Below, in pieces: positions 30,988-39,856 of a stretch of DNA of 64,000 bases. The position numbers and the translations under genes are program-made. How positions within the stretch are numbered: the stretch's first letter is position 1; every line of letters begins with the position of its first letter. Below the pieces are notes generated by a model that did not search any database, was not told where the DNA came from, and was given only the letters and a program-made list of their open reading frames with translations. This stretch comes from Leifsonia sp. Root1293. GTDB taxonomy: Bacteria; Actinomycetota; Actinomycetes; Actinomycetales; Microbacteriaceae. The stretch is from contig NZ_LMEH01000001.1 in the NCBI RefSeq assembly GCF_001425325.1, positions 729,898 through 793,897 of the forward strand. Direction: 5' to 3'.

Positions 30988-31365
30988 ATGAACGAGTCAC
31001 AGTCTTCTCCCGATCGTCCCGACGTGGATGCCGACGAACTGAGGGGGAGGCTCAAGCGCACCGAGATCCAGCACAGCTCGTCCTCCATTCCCGGACGCGA
31101 CATCGTCCAGGTGCTCACCGAGATCCCGGTCGACGTCTCATCGGGCTGGCATCACCACCCCGGCGAGGAGGTGGGCTACATCGTCGCCGGCAAGGTGCGG
31201 ATGGAACGCGAAGACGGAGCCACGCAGATTCTCAGCGCAGGCGACGGGTTCCTCATCCCTCCGGGAGTCCCGCACAATGCGACGGACCTCGGCCCGGACA
31301 CGGGGCGGATGCTGTCGACCTACATCGTGGAGACGGGCAAGCCCATCGCCACCCTGGAGCAGTGA
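30988..31365 (+). CDS. Cupin-domain protein
   Basis: 125 residues from ATG 30988 behind AAAGGAAA. Single small beta-barrel cupin with the metal-binding motif 1 SGWHHHPGEEVGYIVAGKV and motif 2 GDGFLIPPGVPHNA. Conserved histidines and glutamate are present, so a metal site is likely. It follows the alpha/beta hydrolase and is probably co-transcribed. Substrate unknown. Confidence 0.88.
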   Translation: MNESQSSPDRPDVDADELRGRLKRTEIQHSSSSIPGRDIVQVLTEIPVDVSSGWHHHPGEEVGYIVAGKVRMEREDGATQILSAGDGFLIPPGVPHNATDLGPDTGRMLSTYIVETGKPIATLEQ

Positions 31366-31367
31366 TC

Positions 31368-31401
31368 CCGCCGGATGCGCGGCATCAAGAACATCCGGCG
31401 G
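31368..31401. terminator. Bidirectional terminator between convergent genes
   Basis: CCGCCGGATG (31368-31377) and CATCCGGCGG (31392-31401) form a perfect ten-base-pair stem between the cupin gene and the convergent glycosylase gene. Confidence 0.75.
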
Positions 31402-31437
31402 CTGTAGGGACGCACCATCCGTGCACCCCGCTTCGCG

Positions 31438-32070
31438 TCACTTCAGCGAGTGCCAGAGGAGGGTCGAGGCGAGGGTCCGGTATGGCGACCACTCCGCACC
31501 CCGCTGACGGACCTGCTCGATCAGGGGCACGTCGGGCAGGCCATAGGCGCGTTGCACTGCCATGCGGATGCCGAGGTCTCCCGCCGGCAGGACGTCGACG
31601 CGCCGCAACTGGTGGATGAGGAACATCTCCGCACTCCAGGGCCCGATGCCTTTCACGCCGGTGAGGGCCGCGGTGACGTCGCCATCGCTCACGGCATCGA
31701 GGTCGTCGATCGCGATGTCACCCGTCGCCACAGCGGTTGCGAGGTTGCGCAGGTAGGCCGCTTTGGAGTGGGACATCCCGAGCGCCCGCATCGCGTCGAC
31801 GTCGAGGGCGAGCACCCCGGCTGGGGTCGGCGCTCCGCCGAGTACGACGACGAGCCGGTCGTAGATGACCAGAGCCACCGTGATCGAGATCTGCTGGGCC
31901 ACGATGTGCAGTGCCATTCCCGCGAAGTTGTCGCCTGCTGTGCGACCTCCGTCGGGGAAGGCGAACGGGTCGGGAGTGCCGACCCTGGTGATCAATCCGC
32001 CCAGAATCGGGTCGCGGCCTCCCAGGACGGCATACCCCTCTGCGACTCGGTCCGTGGCTTCAGTGCTCAT
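31438..32070 (-). CDS. DNA-3-methyladenine glycosylase II (AlkA-like, HhH-GPD)
   Basis: 210-residue base-excision repair glycosylase that removes alkylated bases. The helix-hairpin-helix is TGVKGIGPWSAEMFLIHQL and the catalytic aspartate follows in PAGDLGIRMAV. It lacks the N-terminal domain of E. coli AlkA, as short family members do. The start overlaps the end of the TDT permease gene by eleven bases, making it the last gene of a minus-strand operon with a haloacetate dehalogenase. Confidence 0.9.
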   Translation of the reverse strand: MSTEATDRVAEGYAVLGGRDPILGGLITRVGTPDPFAFPDGGRTAGDNFAGMALHIVAQQISITVALVIYDRLVVVLGGAPTPAGVLALDVDAMRALGMSHSKAAYLRNLATAVATGDIAIDDLDAVSDGDVTAALTGVKGIGPWSAEMFLIHQLRRVDVLPAGDLGIRMAVQRAYGLPDVPLIEQVRQRGAEWSPYRTLASTLLWHSLK

Positions 32071-33136
32071 GGGTCACCTCCGATGTGGGAGCGCTGCGCT
32101 CGTCCTGTGATGGCGTGTCGGATGCTGTGCGCTCGACAGCCGCATCGGCCGCCGCCAGTCGAGCCACGTCGTCTCCGGTTCCTCGAGCGCGGCTGCGCCA
32201 CTCCGCAACGGATCTCACCGCGATCGAGAGGATGAGGATCGAGACGATGCCGAGCGCGATGACGACGACGACCTGCCAGCCCGCGAAGCGGGACAGGCCG
32301 GAGAGGATGATGATCTGGCTGGCGATGGCGGCAGTCGAGAAGGTGAACGACCAGAAGCCGAGCGAGAAGGTCAACCGACGGTAGGTCGGCAGCAGGGCGA
32401 GCTGGATGAGCACCATGAAGACCGTCGATCCGAACAGGACCACGGTGAGCACATCGATCACCCGCCCGTTCAGCGCGAGCCAGGCCATGCCGCCGACGGC
32501 AGGCGGAGCCGCGAGGATCGCCAGTGTCGGCATCAGGGGATCCGGCAGGGGATCGACCACGGCGAGGCGGGCGAGCACGATCGTGAAGACCACCACCCAG
32601 AACAGCGCCCCCATCCCGAATGCGGCCATCGCCAGGTCGGTGTTTCCGATCACCGCGGCGGCTTCCGCCCCGATGAACCCGGCGGCCACGGTGGGAAGGA
32701 GGAATCCGCCGTGGATGGACCGGGCCGGGACCGGCCTCCGGATCCACTGGGCGATCAGCCACGCGCCGAACAGCGCCGATCCCGCGGCTCCCGCGTACAC
32801 GAGGATCGTGCCGACTGTCGGCAGGGTCGGAACCAGGTGCGCTCCGAACAGCATGATGGTGATGGGAACGATGGCCGCAACCGGTCCTTGGGCCGGCTCG
32901 CGAAGCTGAACGAGTACCGTCTCGGCAGCGCGGTGCCCGCGGACAGCGTGTGCGATGAGCAGCCAGATCAGCGCGCATCCGGCCAGAATCCAGAACGGTT
33001 CAGCGCTCCAGCGCGGCCATCCGAACGCCGCTGCGGCAGAGGACCAGCAGCCGGCGAGACCCACGAGCCCGAATGGAATGGCCAGCGTGTTCAGGGGTAT
33101 CCGAGGAGGGATGCGCTGGCCGGCAACGGAGGTCAT
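32060..33136 (-). CDS. TDT/SLAC1-family permease (TehA-like)
   Basis: 358-residue membrane protein with ten predicted helices, starting PRIPLNTLAIPFGLVGLAGCW, the typical opening of tellurite-resistance/dicarboxylate (TDT) and SLAC1 channels. The mid-section SIHGGFLLPTVAAGFIGAEAA matches the family. Members conduct anions including halides, nitrate and organic acids. A charged C-terminal tail is cytoplasmic. The gene starts twelve bases after the dehalogenase, suggesting it moves the dehalogenase substrate or product. Confidence 0.85.
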   Translation of the reverse strand: MTSVAGQRIPPRIPLNTLAIPFGLVGLAGCWSSAAAAFGWPRWSAEPFWILAGCALIWLLIAHAVRGHRAAETVLVQLREPAQGPVAAIVPITIMLFGAHLVPTLPTVGTILVYAGAAGSALFGAWLIAQWIRRPVPARSIHGGFLLPTVAAGFIGAEAAAVIGNTDLAMAAFGMGALFWVVVFTIVLARLAVVDPLPDPLMPTLAILAAPPAVGGMAWLALNGRVIDVLTVVLFGSTVFMVLIQLALLPTYRRLTFSLGFWSFTFSTAAIASQIIILSGLSRFAGWQVVVVIALGIVSILILSIAVRSVAEWRSRARGTGDDVARLAAADAAVERTASDTPSQDERSAPTSEVTHEH

Positions 33137-33148
33137 CGCATCACCACG

Positions 33149-34063
33149 CTAGGCGGATGCGGATGTCGATGCGGGGATGCTCCGCAGGAGATCGAGGAGC
33201 TCCTGCGCCACCTGCTCCGGCTGATCCTCGACCAGGAAGTGTCCGGCGTCGAGGCCCCGGGCGCGGAGGTCGGTTGTCCAGGGTCGCCAGACGGCAGCGA
33301 CATCGCCGTAGAACCTGGGCAGCGCACCCGACGCGCTCCAGAGCACGAGCATGGGACAGCCGATCCGACGCCCGTGGGCCGAGTCGACATCGTCGTGTTC
33401 GCGGTCGATGCCTGCGCCGGCCCGGTAGTCCTCGCAGATCCCGTGCACGACTGTCGGATCGTCGAGTATCGCCCGATACTGCGCCATGTGTTCCGAGGGG
33501 TACCGGCCTTCCGCGCGACCGAGCCCCAGCATCCGGACGTGGTGCTCGAAGAAGGCGTCAGGGCGCGCGTTGATGAGATCCTCGGGGAGGGGCGCCGGCT
33601 GCGCCAGGAAGGCCCAATGCCAGTACGTCAACGCCATCTGCGCGTCTGCACGTGACCAGACCTCACCGGTCGGGACCACGTCGAACGCCCCGCCGGCCGA
33701 GATCACCTCAGGATGGTCCAGCGCCATCCGGTAGGCGATGCGGCCGCCGCGGTCGTGCCCGGCCACGGCGAACGAGGGGAAGCCGAGATCTCCCATCACC
33801 TCGACCAGGTCATCGCCGATGGCCCGCTTCGAGTAGGTGCTGTGATCGGTGACCGTCTCAGGACGGAAGGACCGCCCGTAGCCGGGGAGGTCGACCACGA
33901 CGACGGTGTGGTCGTCGGTCAGATGGTCGACGACCGCGTGCCACATCACGTGCGTCTGCGGATACCCGTGCAGAAGCAGGAGCGGAGGACCGTCCCCACC
34001 CGTCAGGGTGTTGATGCTGCCGCGCGGAACATCGACGAGACGGTTCGTGAACTTCTCGAACAT
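33149..34063 (-). CDS. Haloacetate (fluoroacetate-type) dehalogenase
   Basis: 304 residues from ATG 34063; the longer open frame upstream overlaps the next gene. Every position expected of fluoroacetate dehalogenases is present: oxyanion HGYPQTHVMW, nucleophile D104 in GHDRGG, carboxylate-binding R105 and R108, D128, halide-binding H149 and W150 in YWHW, a tyrosine at 213 and the base histidine H275 in AGHFLVED. It hydrolyses the carbon-halogen bond of haloacetates. It follows the chloroperoxidase-like hydrolase by 23 bases. Assignment within alpha/beta hydrolases is unusually strong. Confidence 0.92.
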   Translation of the reverse strand: MFEKFTNRLVDVPRGSINTLTGGDGPPLLLLHGYPQTHVMWHAVVDHLTDDHTVVVVDLPGYGRSFRPETVTDHSTYSKRAIGDDLVEVMGDLGFPSFAVAGHDRGGRIAYRMALDHPEVISAGGAFDVVPTGEVWSRADAQMALTYWHWAFLAQPAPLPEDLINARPDAFFEHHVRMLGLGRAEGRYPSEHMAQYRAILDDPTVVHGICEDYRAGAGIDREHDDVDSAHGRRIGCPMLVLWSASGALPRFYGDVAAVWRPWTTDLRARGLDAGHFLVEDQPEQVAQELLDLLRSIPASTSASA

Positions 34064-34086
34064 GGCTGCTGGTCCACCCGCGCCGG

Positions 34087-34926
34087 TCAGGACGGATCGG
34101 CGAGGAATCGCAGGAGCTCGCGGTTCACCTCGGCTGTGTGCGTGACGGGATTGATGTGCGGTCCGCCGTCGATCTCGACGTAGCGCGCCGCAGGCAGGGC
34201 TTCGTGGGCCCGTCGTCCCTGGCCGTCGATCGACAGGATGCGGTCCGCTGTCCCGTGCACGATGAGCGCGGGAACATCGAACTTCTCCAGGTCGGCGGAG
34301 AAGTCCTCCAGCCAGGTCTGCGGGCACGCCCAGGTCGCGTAGGGAGACGCATCCGCGCCGGCAGACCACATCGCTCGAACCGTGTCCTCGCTGACGAGGG
34401 TGCCCTGGTAGTCATCGAGATTGAGGAAATTGCCCATCATCCCGGTGAGCCAGGCGAATCGGTCGTCGAGGATGGCCTGCTGCACGCCGGCGACACCGGA
34501 GGCGTCCACGCCCTTCGGGTTCTCCGGGGTGAGGGCGAAGGTCGGAGTGAGGCTCTCGATCATCACGGCGCTGGTCAGTCGCTCCGTGCCGAACTTCCCG
34601 ATGTACCGTACCACCTCGCCGGTGCCCAGTGAGAAGCCGACGATGGTGGCGTCGCGGAGGTCCAGGGTTCGCATCACGACGTCCAGATCGGCACTCAGCG
34701 TGTCGAAGTCGTAGCCAGTGATGGGCGCGCTCGATCGCCCGAAGCCGCGGCGGTCGTAGGCGATCACCCTGTAGCCCGCGTCGAGCAGCGGATGGAGTTG
34801 CGGTTCCCACGAGCGGGCGTCGAACGGCCAGCCCGCGAGGAGCACGACCGGCCGGCCGGTGCCCTGATCCTCGTAGTACAACTCGATCGGGGCGGAGTTC
34901 TCCTCGCCGACGGTGACGGTGCTCAC
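34087..34926 (-). CDS. Alpha/beta hydrolase, non-heme chloroperoxidase-like
   Basis: 279 residues from the GTG at 34926, which follows CAGGAG. The family signature is VTVGEENSAPIELYYEDQGTG, then YDRRGFGRSS and the nucleophile elbow GFSLGTGEVVRYIGKFG. The oxyanion region reads LAGWPFDARSWE rather than the more usual HG-Y-P. Cofactor-free perhydrolases/haloperoxidases and esterases share this fold, so true activity is uncertain. It is the first gene of the minus-strand operon with the dehalogenase. Confidence 0.88.
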   Translation of the reverse strand: MSTVTVGEENSAPIELYYEDQGTGRPVVLLAGWPFDARSWEPQLHPLLDAGYRVIAYDRRGFGRSSAPITGYDFDTLSADLDVVMRTLDLRDATIVGFSLGTGEVVRYIGKFGTERLTSAVMIESLTPTFALTPENPKGVDASGVAGVQQAILDDRFAWLTGMMGNFLNLDDYQGTLVSEDTVRAMWSAGADASPYATWACPQTWLEDFSADLEKFDVPALIVHGTADRILSIDGQGRRAHEALPAARYVEIDGGPHINPVTHTAEVNRELLRFLADPS

Positions 34927-34990
34927 AATGATCTCCTGGGGCAGTGGATGGGTGACACAGTCAGCCTGTGCCGGTCTCGCAGGCACCACA

Positions 34991-35027
34991 TCACGGCAAA
35001 CCCGAGAAGATTTCCGGCAAACCCTAC
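34991..35027 (-). promoter_or_regulatory. Conserved upstream element with direct repeat GGGTTTGCCG
   Basis: Read on the minus strand the element holds two copies of GGGTTTGCCG spaced 21 bp (two helical turns) with GAAATCTTCTC between them. It matches the element at 30003-30036. It lies 65 bases upstream of the chloroperoxidase-like gene and 35 bases upstream of the divergent receiver gene, so it may serve both. Confidence 0.65.
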
Positions 35028-35061
35028 AGTCCGGGCGGTCGGCTGGTTGGACGATGGGAGC

Positions 35062-35430
35062 ATGGCCGTGACAGTTCTGATCGTCGATGACGATGCACGG
35101 TTCCGCGACTTGGCGAGGAGAATGCTCACTATCTGGGGATATCGACCCGAAAGTGAGGCAGGCAGTGTGATCGAGGCATTGCAGCGAGTGGCGGAATCAC
35201 CTTCCGACGTCGCGCTCGTCGACATCGGCCTTCCCGATGGCACGGGGCTGGAGCTGAGTGCGATCCTCACCGGTGCGCCCTGGTGGATGCGCGTCGTGCT
35301 CGTCTCCTCAGACAGCGACGCGACGACGACCCGGAACGCCACCGCGGCCGGAGCGCTCGCGTTCATCCCCAAGACCGAGCTGTCGAGCACGGCGCTCGAC
35401 GCTGTTCTCGGTGACGGGGCGAGATCGTGA
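35062..35430 (+). CDS. Single-domain response regulator (receiver only)
   Basis: 122-residue CheY-like receiver without an output domain. The acidic pocket is DDD at residues 7-9, the phosphoacceptor aspartate is in VALVDIGLPDGTG and the conserved lysine in FIPKTEL. It starts at ATG 35062 and its stop overlaps the next regulator gene (GTGA). With no DNA-binding part it may act as a phosphate relay or sink for the kinase downstream. Confidence 0.9.
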   Translation: MAVTVLIVDDDARFRDLARRMLTIWGYRPESEAGSVIEALQRVAESPSDVALVDIGLPDGTGLELSAILTGAPWWMRVVLVSSDSDATTTRNATAAGALAFIPKTELSSTALDAVLGDGARS

Positions 35431-36107
35431 CTGAGCACCGGCGGGGTGAACCCGTGCGGGTGTGCGTCGGTGAGGATGATCTCCTGTTCAGGCAGGGCGT
35501 GGTCAGGGTCCTCACCGACGGGGGACTGGTCGTCGTCGCCGAGGCAGACAACGCCGTCGACTTCCTCACGGAGACACTCGTCCACAGACCGGACGTGGCC
35601 GTTGTCGACATCCGGATGCCCCCGCACCGTGATGACGACGGACTGCGCGCAGCGATCGAGCTGCGCGAGCGCATCCCGGACATGGGGGTGGTGCTGCTCA
35701 CGCAGTACTGCGATCCCGAGTTCGCCGTCGAACTGATCGGAGACCGGCCGGAAGGTGTCGGTTACCTCTTGAAGGAACGCGTCGGGGACATCGACGAGTT
35801 CGTCTCAGCCGTGACCCGGGTGGCGCGGGGCGGCAGCGCGCTGGATTCCGAGGTGATCGCACGCATGCTGCGCCCACGGCCGATTCCCGAGGAGCTCGCG
35901 CCGCTGACCCCCCGGGAACGGGCCGTTCTGGCTGCGATGGCCGAGGGGCTGTCCAATCAGGGGATCGCACACGCGCTCCTGATCAGCAGTGCTGCGGTCG
36001 AGAAGCATGTCACCGCCGTCTTCCGCAAGCTGTCCATCACCTCCGACGGGGCCGAACACCGTCGCGTTCGGGCAGTGCTCCGGTACCTGACCGCTCAACG
36101 AACCTGA
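35427..36107 (+). CDS. LuxR/NarL-type response regulator
   Basis: 226 residues. The receiver has EDD near the N-terminus, the phosphoacceptor in VAVVDIRMPP and lysine in YLLKERV. The GerE helix-turn-helix follows: LTPRERAVLAAMAEGLSNQGIA, then SAAVEKHVTAVFRKL. It is co-translated with the receiver gene upstream and precedes the sensor kinase by eight bases, so it is the expected output of that kinase. Confidence 0.94.
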   Translation: MTEHRRGEPVRVCVGEDDLLFRQGVVRVLTDGGLVVVAEADNAVDFLTETLVHRPDVAVVDIRMPPHRDDDGLRAAIELRERIPDMGVVLLTQYCDPEFAVELIGDRPEGVGYLLKERVGDIDEFVSAVTRVARGGSALDSEVIARMLRPRPIPEELAPLTPRERAVLAAMAEGLSNQGIAHALLISSAAVEKHVTAVFRKLSITSDGAEHRRVRAVLRYLTAQRT

Positions 36108-36115
36108 AGCGACGC

Positions 36116-38605
36116 ATGTCCGACAGCACTGATCACGCATCGCGTCTCCGGGTCGAACTGCGTCCGGCGATCTTCGGGACCGACGTCGAACGCGAGGAGA
36201 TCAAGCGCCTCGTCGAGAAGGAGCGAGCGCTCCGCGATGTGGCCGACCTGATAGCCCACGCCGGTGCCGACGTCGACATCATCGCCATCATCGTTCGCGA
36301 GGCATCACGGCAGGTGCACGGCCTGCCTGTGACCCTCACCCGGTTCGTCGGACAGAGGGAGCTGCTGGTGCTGGCGTCTCCGGACGGACCGGCGACAGCC
36401 GGCATGCGCATAGTGTTCGAGACCGACACCCTGCCCGACCGGGTCCTCCGCACCGGGGTTCCGTTCCGGGTCGACGACTATCGGAGCCAGCCCGACGCCG
36501 AAATGGCGAAGCGGTTCGGCAATGTCGCCGGTGTCGCAGTCCCCATCGTCGTGGAAGGTCGGGTGTGGGGGATGTTCTTCATCAACTCGGCAGTCGGGCC
36601 GCTGCCGCCGGAGACGGAGAGCCGCATCTCCGCCTTCGCCCAACTCGTGACGGCTTCGTTCGACAGCATCGAAGCCCGCAACCAGCTGCGCGGAGTGGCC
36701 GAGCACGACGAGACGATGCGCTCCATCCAGCAGGATGCCGCGGCGTCGCTCGCCGAGCTCGCGGCGCGGATGGTCACCTACGCGGCGAGTCTGGACGGAG
36801 TCGAGCACGCAACCCTGACGCTCGTCGGAGGCGTGAGGGTCGCCGCGGGGAATCCCGTCGTCTCCATCGGCAATTCGCCCGTCCGGCCGACGGAGACAGT
36901 GACCTTCCCCGTGACCGCGCAGCACGACTCGGTCGGGGCCCTCGAGATCGAGACGACCCTTCCCGTGTTGCCCGGGCAGACCGATCGCTATCTGACCGAT
37001 CTGAGCGAAGTCACCGGGCGGATCGTGCTGTCGGTCACGAACCGGCAGCAGCTGAGCGAACTCATCGGCGAGCAGGCGTCGCTGCGACGCATCGCCGAGG
37101 TCGCGGCTCGGGGAGTGCCGCGAGCGGGCCCGATGGACGACATCCTCGCCGCGATCTGCAGGGCTGCATCCGATCAGCTCGGCGGGCAGGAGATCACGCT
37201 GCTCCAGTTCGAGGATGCCGACACGATCGTGGCGGTCGCGACCCACGGTGGCCCGGTCCCGCCGGGTGTCCGGGTGAGCCACCCCCGAGGATCCCTCTCC
37301 GATCTCGTCGCCCGCACGAAGTCCGCCGTGCGGGTCGACGATTTCGATGCGTTGCCGAGCGCGGAGATCGTGCGCCGGTACGGCATCCGTGCCGGTGTCG
37401 GGGTTCCGATCCTCATCGAGGATCGCCTGTGGGGCGCATTCGTGTCCACGTCGCCGACCGGGCCGCTGCCCCCGGACACCGAGCGCAGACTCGAGGGATT
37501 CGCCCAGCTCACCTGGTCGGCCATAGCGAACACGGAGGCCCGGGAGAGCCTGCGCCGTCTCGTCGATGAGCAGGCAGCACTGCGTCATGTCGCGGAGCTC
37601 GTCGCGCGGGAATCGCCCCTGCCGACGGTCTTCGATGCTGTGGTGGATGAAGCGGCTCGGGTGGTGGGTGCCTCGTCGGCTGCCATCGTGCAGGCAGCCG
37701 GCGGTGGCGACGATCGCGTGGTCGCCGAGATCACCCCGCTCCCGAAGGAAGGGGCCCATCGTGCCGAGTTGCCCATCCTGGTCAACGGTGAGCGGTGGGG
37801 GACTCTCGCCGTGACGTCGGATGCGCACAGCCGCGTCGATGGCCGGGACCGTCTCAAGCCGTTCGCCGACCTCCTGGCGGCGGCTGTGGCCAACGCCGAT
37901 CATCGGGACGGCCTCACGCTGTCCCGTGCCCGCGTGATCGCCGCGGCGGACGAGGCTCGCAGACGCCTCCAACGTGACGTTCACGATGGTGCCCAACAAC
38001 GTCTCGTTCACACGATTCTGATGCTCAAGCTGGCCCGTGACTCCGCGCGCGCCGGACAGGACATCACGGAACTGCTCGCCGACGCACTCTCGAATGCGGA
38101 AGACGCCAACCGTCAACTCCGCGACGTCGTGCGCGGCATCCTCCCCGCAGCACTCACGCGCAACGGCCTCGCCGCAGGCATCGAATCGCTCGTCGCCGAC
38201 GTGCCGACGCCCGTGCACCTCGAACTCGATGTTCCTCGGCTGCCTGCAGCCATCGAGACGACGGGCTACTTCGTCGTCGCTGAAGCGATCACGAATGCCG
38301 TCAAGCATGCGGGGGCCACGAGCGTTGGTGTGCGCTGCACGCTGTCGGAGGATGCCGAGATGTTGATCCTCGCGATCGAAGACGACGGGGTAGGCGGCGC
38401 AGATCCGTCGAACGGGACGGGCCTGACCGGATTGAAGGACCGCATCGAGGCGAGCAACGGGACGATCGGCATCGAGAGTCGACCGGGTCGGGGAACCCGC
38501 ATCGTCGCCCGCATCCCACTCGGGCCGACTGGAGCGAGGCAGTCGCCCACGGCACCGAGATCAGCGGACGACTCCAGGCGTGAGGAACAGGGGAGCAGTC
38601 GATGA
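36116..38605 (+). CDS. Multi-GAF sensor histidine kinase (NarX/DesK type)
   Basis: 829-residue soluble kinase. GAF-like domains lie at about residues 20-190 and 310-470, which are clear internal duplicates (VAVPIVVEGRVWGMFFINS against VGVPILIEDRLWGAFVSTS), with further GAF-like stretches at about 200-300 and 480-610. The dimerisation/phosphoacceptor segment RRRLQRDVHDGAQQRLVH contains the histidine, and the HATPase region has the N box EAITNAVKHAG and G boxes DDGVGG and GTGLTGLKDR. No membrane helix, so the signal is cytoplasmic. The final ATGA overlaps the next gene. Confidence 0.94.
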   Translation: MSDSTDHASRLRVELRPAIFGTDVEREEIKRLVEKERALRDVADLIAHAGADVDIIAIIVREASRQVHGLPVTLTRFVGQRELLVLASPDGPATAGMRIVFETDTLPDRVLRTGVPFRVDDYRSQPDAEMAKRFGNVAGVAVPIVVEGRVWGMFFINSAVGPLPPETESRISAFAQLVTASFDSIEARNQLRGVAEHDETMRSIQQDAAASLAELAARMVTYAASLDGVEHATLTLVGGVRVAAGNPVVSIGNSPVRPTETVTFPVTAQHDSVGALEIETTLPVLPGQTDRYLTDLSEVTGRIVLSVTNRQQLSELIGEQASLRRIAEVAARGVPRAGPMDDILAAICRAASDQLGGQEITLLQFEDADTIVAVATHGGPVPPGVRVSHPRGSLSDLVARTKSAVRVDDFDALPSAEIVRRYGIRAGVGVPILIEDRLWGAFVSTSPTGPLPPDTERRLEGFAQLTWSAIANTEARESLRRLVDEQAALRHVAELVARESPLPTVFDAVVDEAARVVGASSAAIVQAAGGGDDRVVAEITPLPKEGAHRAELPILVNGERWGTLAVTSDAHSRVDGRDRLKPFADLLAAAVANADHRDGLTLSRARVIAAADEARRRLQRDVHDGAQQRLVHTILMLKLARDSARAGQDITELLADALSNAEDANRQLRDVVRGILPAALTRNGLAAGIESLVADVPTPVHLELDVPRLPAAIETTGYFVVAEAITNAVKHAGATSVGVRCTLSEDAEMLILAIEDDGVGGADPSNGTGLTGLKDRIEASNGTIGIESRPGRGTRIVARIPLGPTGARQSPTAPRSADDSRREEQGSSR

Positions 38606-39219
38606 GCAGACAGTACGGATGCATCGCATTCACCGACGATGTGCGGGGCGTTCAGGCCGACTACGGCAGTTCCGGGTTCTACGACAGGATGAGCCGCCGG
38701 GCGGACGGCTCGGAACAGCTCGACCCGCTCGGTCCGCAGGAGAAGGCCTTCCTGACCGAGCGTGACGGCTTCTATCTCTCCACTGTCGGCGAGACCGGAT
38801 GGCCGTACGTGCAGTTCCGCGGAGGGCCGCCCGGCTTCCTGCAGGTGAGAGACGACAACACGATCGCCTGGGCCGATTTCAGGGGCAACCTGCAACACGT
38901 CTCGACGGGCAATCTCGTCGGTGACCGACGCGTCGCGATGATCGCAGTGGACTACCCGAGACGCCGACGGCTCAAGCTCTTCGGCATGGCGCGGGTGATC
39001 CGGGTGGAAGACGACCCCGCTCTCGTCTCCGCCGTCGCGGTTCCCGGCTACGACGCCGTCGTGGAGGCGGCCATCGTGGTGACGGTGACCGCCTTCGACT
39101 GGAACTGCCCGCAGCACATTCCCCGACGTTTCACGCTCGACGAGGTGGAGCAGCGGGTCGCCCCGTTGCGAGCTCGGATCAGGGAGCTCGAAGACCGTCT
39201 CGCCGCGGTGGGCGGATGA
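38602..39219 (+). CDS. Pyridoxamine 5'-phosphate oxidase-family protein
   Basis: 205-residue FMN-binding split-barrel protein. The core is FLTERDGFYLSTVGETGWPYVQFRGGPPGF followed by IAWADFRGNLQHVSTGNL, typical of the larger PNPOx-like group that carries the C-terminal PQHIPRRFTLDEV segment seen here. It overlaps the kinase stop and so belongs to the two-component operon. It may be a redox output or a sensor co-factor protein; activity unknown. Confidence 0.88.
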   Translation: MSRQYGCIAFTDDVRGVQADYGSSGFYDRMSRRADGSEQLDPLGPQEKAFLTERDGFYLSTVGETGWPYVQFRGGPPGFLQVRDDNTIAWADFRGNLQHVSTGNLVGDRRVAMIAVDYPRRRRLKLFGMARVIRVEDDPALVSAVAVPGYDAVVEAAIVVTVTAFDWNCPQHIPRRFTLDEVEQRVAPLRARIRELEDRLAAVGG

Positions 39220-39255
39220 CCGGAGTTTCCGTACGCCGCGGCCCTCCTCCGGCCG

Positions 39256-39768
39256 TCAGCGCCGGAAGCCCTCGGCCTGCTTGTCGTCCTCCGCTGCCAC
39301 GCGCACCCCGTAGCTGTAGGCGAGCTTTCCGCCAAGCCATCCCGACACTCCTACCGCGGCCAGGCCGACGACGGTGAGCACCAGGCCGACGACATTCGTC
39401 TCATCGTGGTCGGATGCCGCTCGCACCCAGTAGTTGACCGCGAACAGCACGACGGCGCCGAGATTCAGTGCCATGTGGATGAGGGCGGTCCGCTTGGCGC
39501 GAGTGCCGGCGGGAATGACGAGGTAATCCAGGAAGCCCAGCACCGCAGCGAGCAGCGCTCCGATGACACCGATGGCGATGAGCACCTGTGCTCCGAGGAC
39601 GAACGGTGCGGGATCCTCTGCCCCGAGGCCGATCAGGTCGAAGACGAGGCTCGCGATCCAGGTGCCGATCGGGATGGTGACGAGGATCGGATGGAACGGA
39701 TGACCATAGGGGCCGGCCAGGGGAGTGCGTGGTCGTTTGGCCTGGTTCATCGGAGTGGTGGTGTGCAC
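39256..39768 (-). CDS. DUF2231 membrane protein
   Basis: 170 residues starting at GTG 39768 behind AAGGGAG. Four hydrophobic helices follow the motif GHPFHPILVTIPIGTWIASLVFD, which defines DUF2231. Family members occur near redox and stress genes; function unknown. Convergent with the PNPOx-like gene. Confidence 0.88.
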   Translation of the reverse strand: MHTTTPMNQAKRPRTPLAGPYGHPFHPILVTIPIGTWIASLVFDLIGLGAEDPAPFVLGAQVLIAIGVIGALLAAVLGFLDYLVIPAGTRAKRTALIHMALNLGAVVLFAVNYWVRAASDHDETNVVGLVLTVVGLAAVGVSGWLGGKLAYSYGVRVAAEDDKQAEGFRR

Positions 39769-39856
39769 GGGTTCTCCCTTCGGGGGTGTGGTGGGGTGTC
39801 AGCGGCCGCCTCGACGGCGGCACGCGTGGTCGCGACTGGTGCGACTGGCGGCACCG

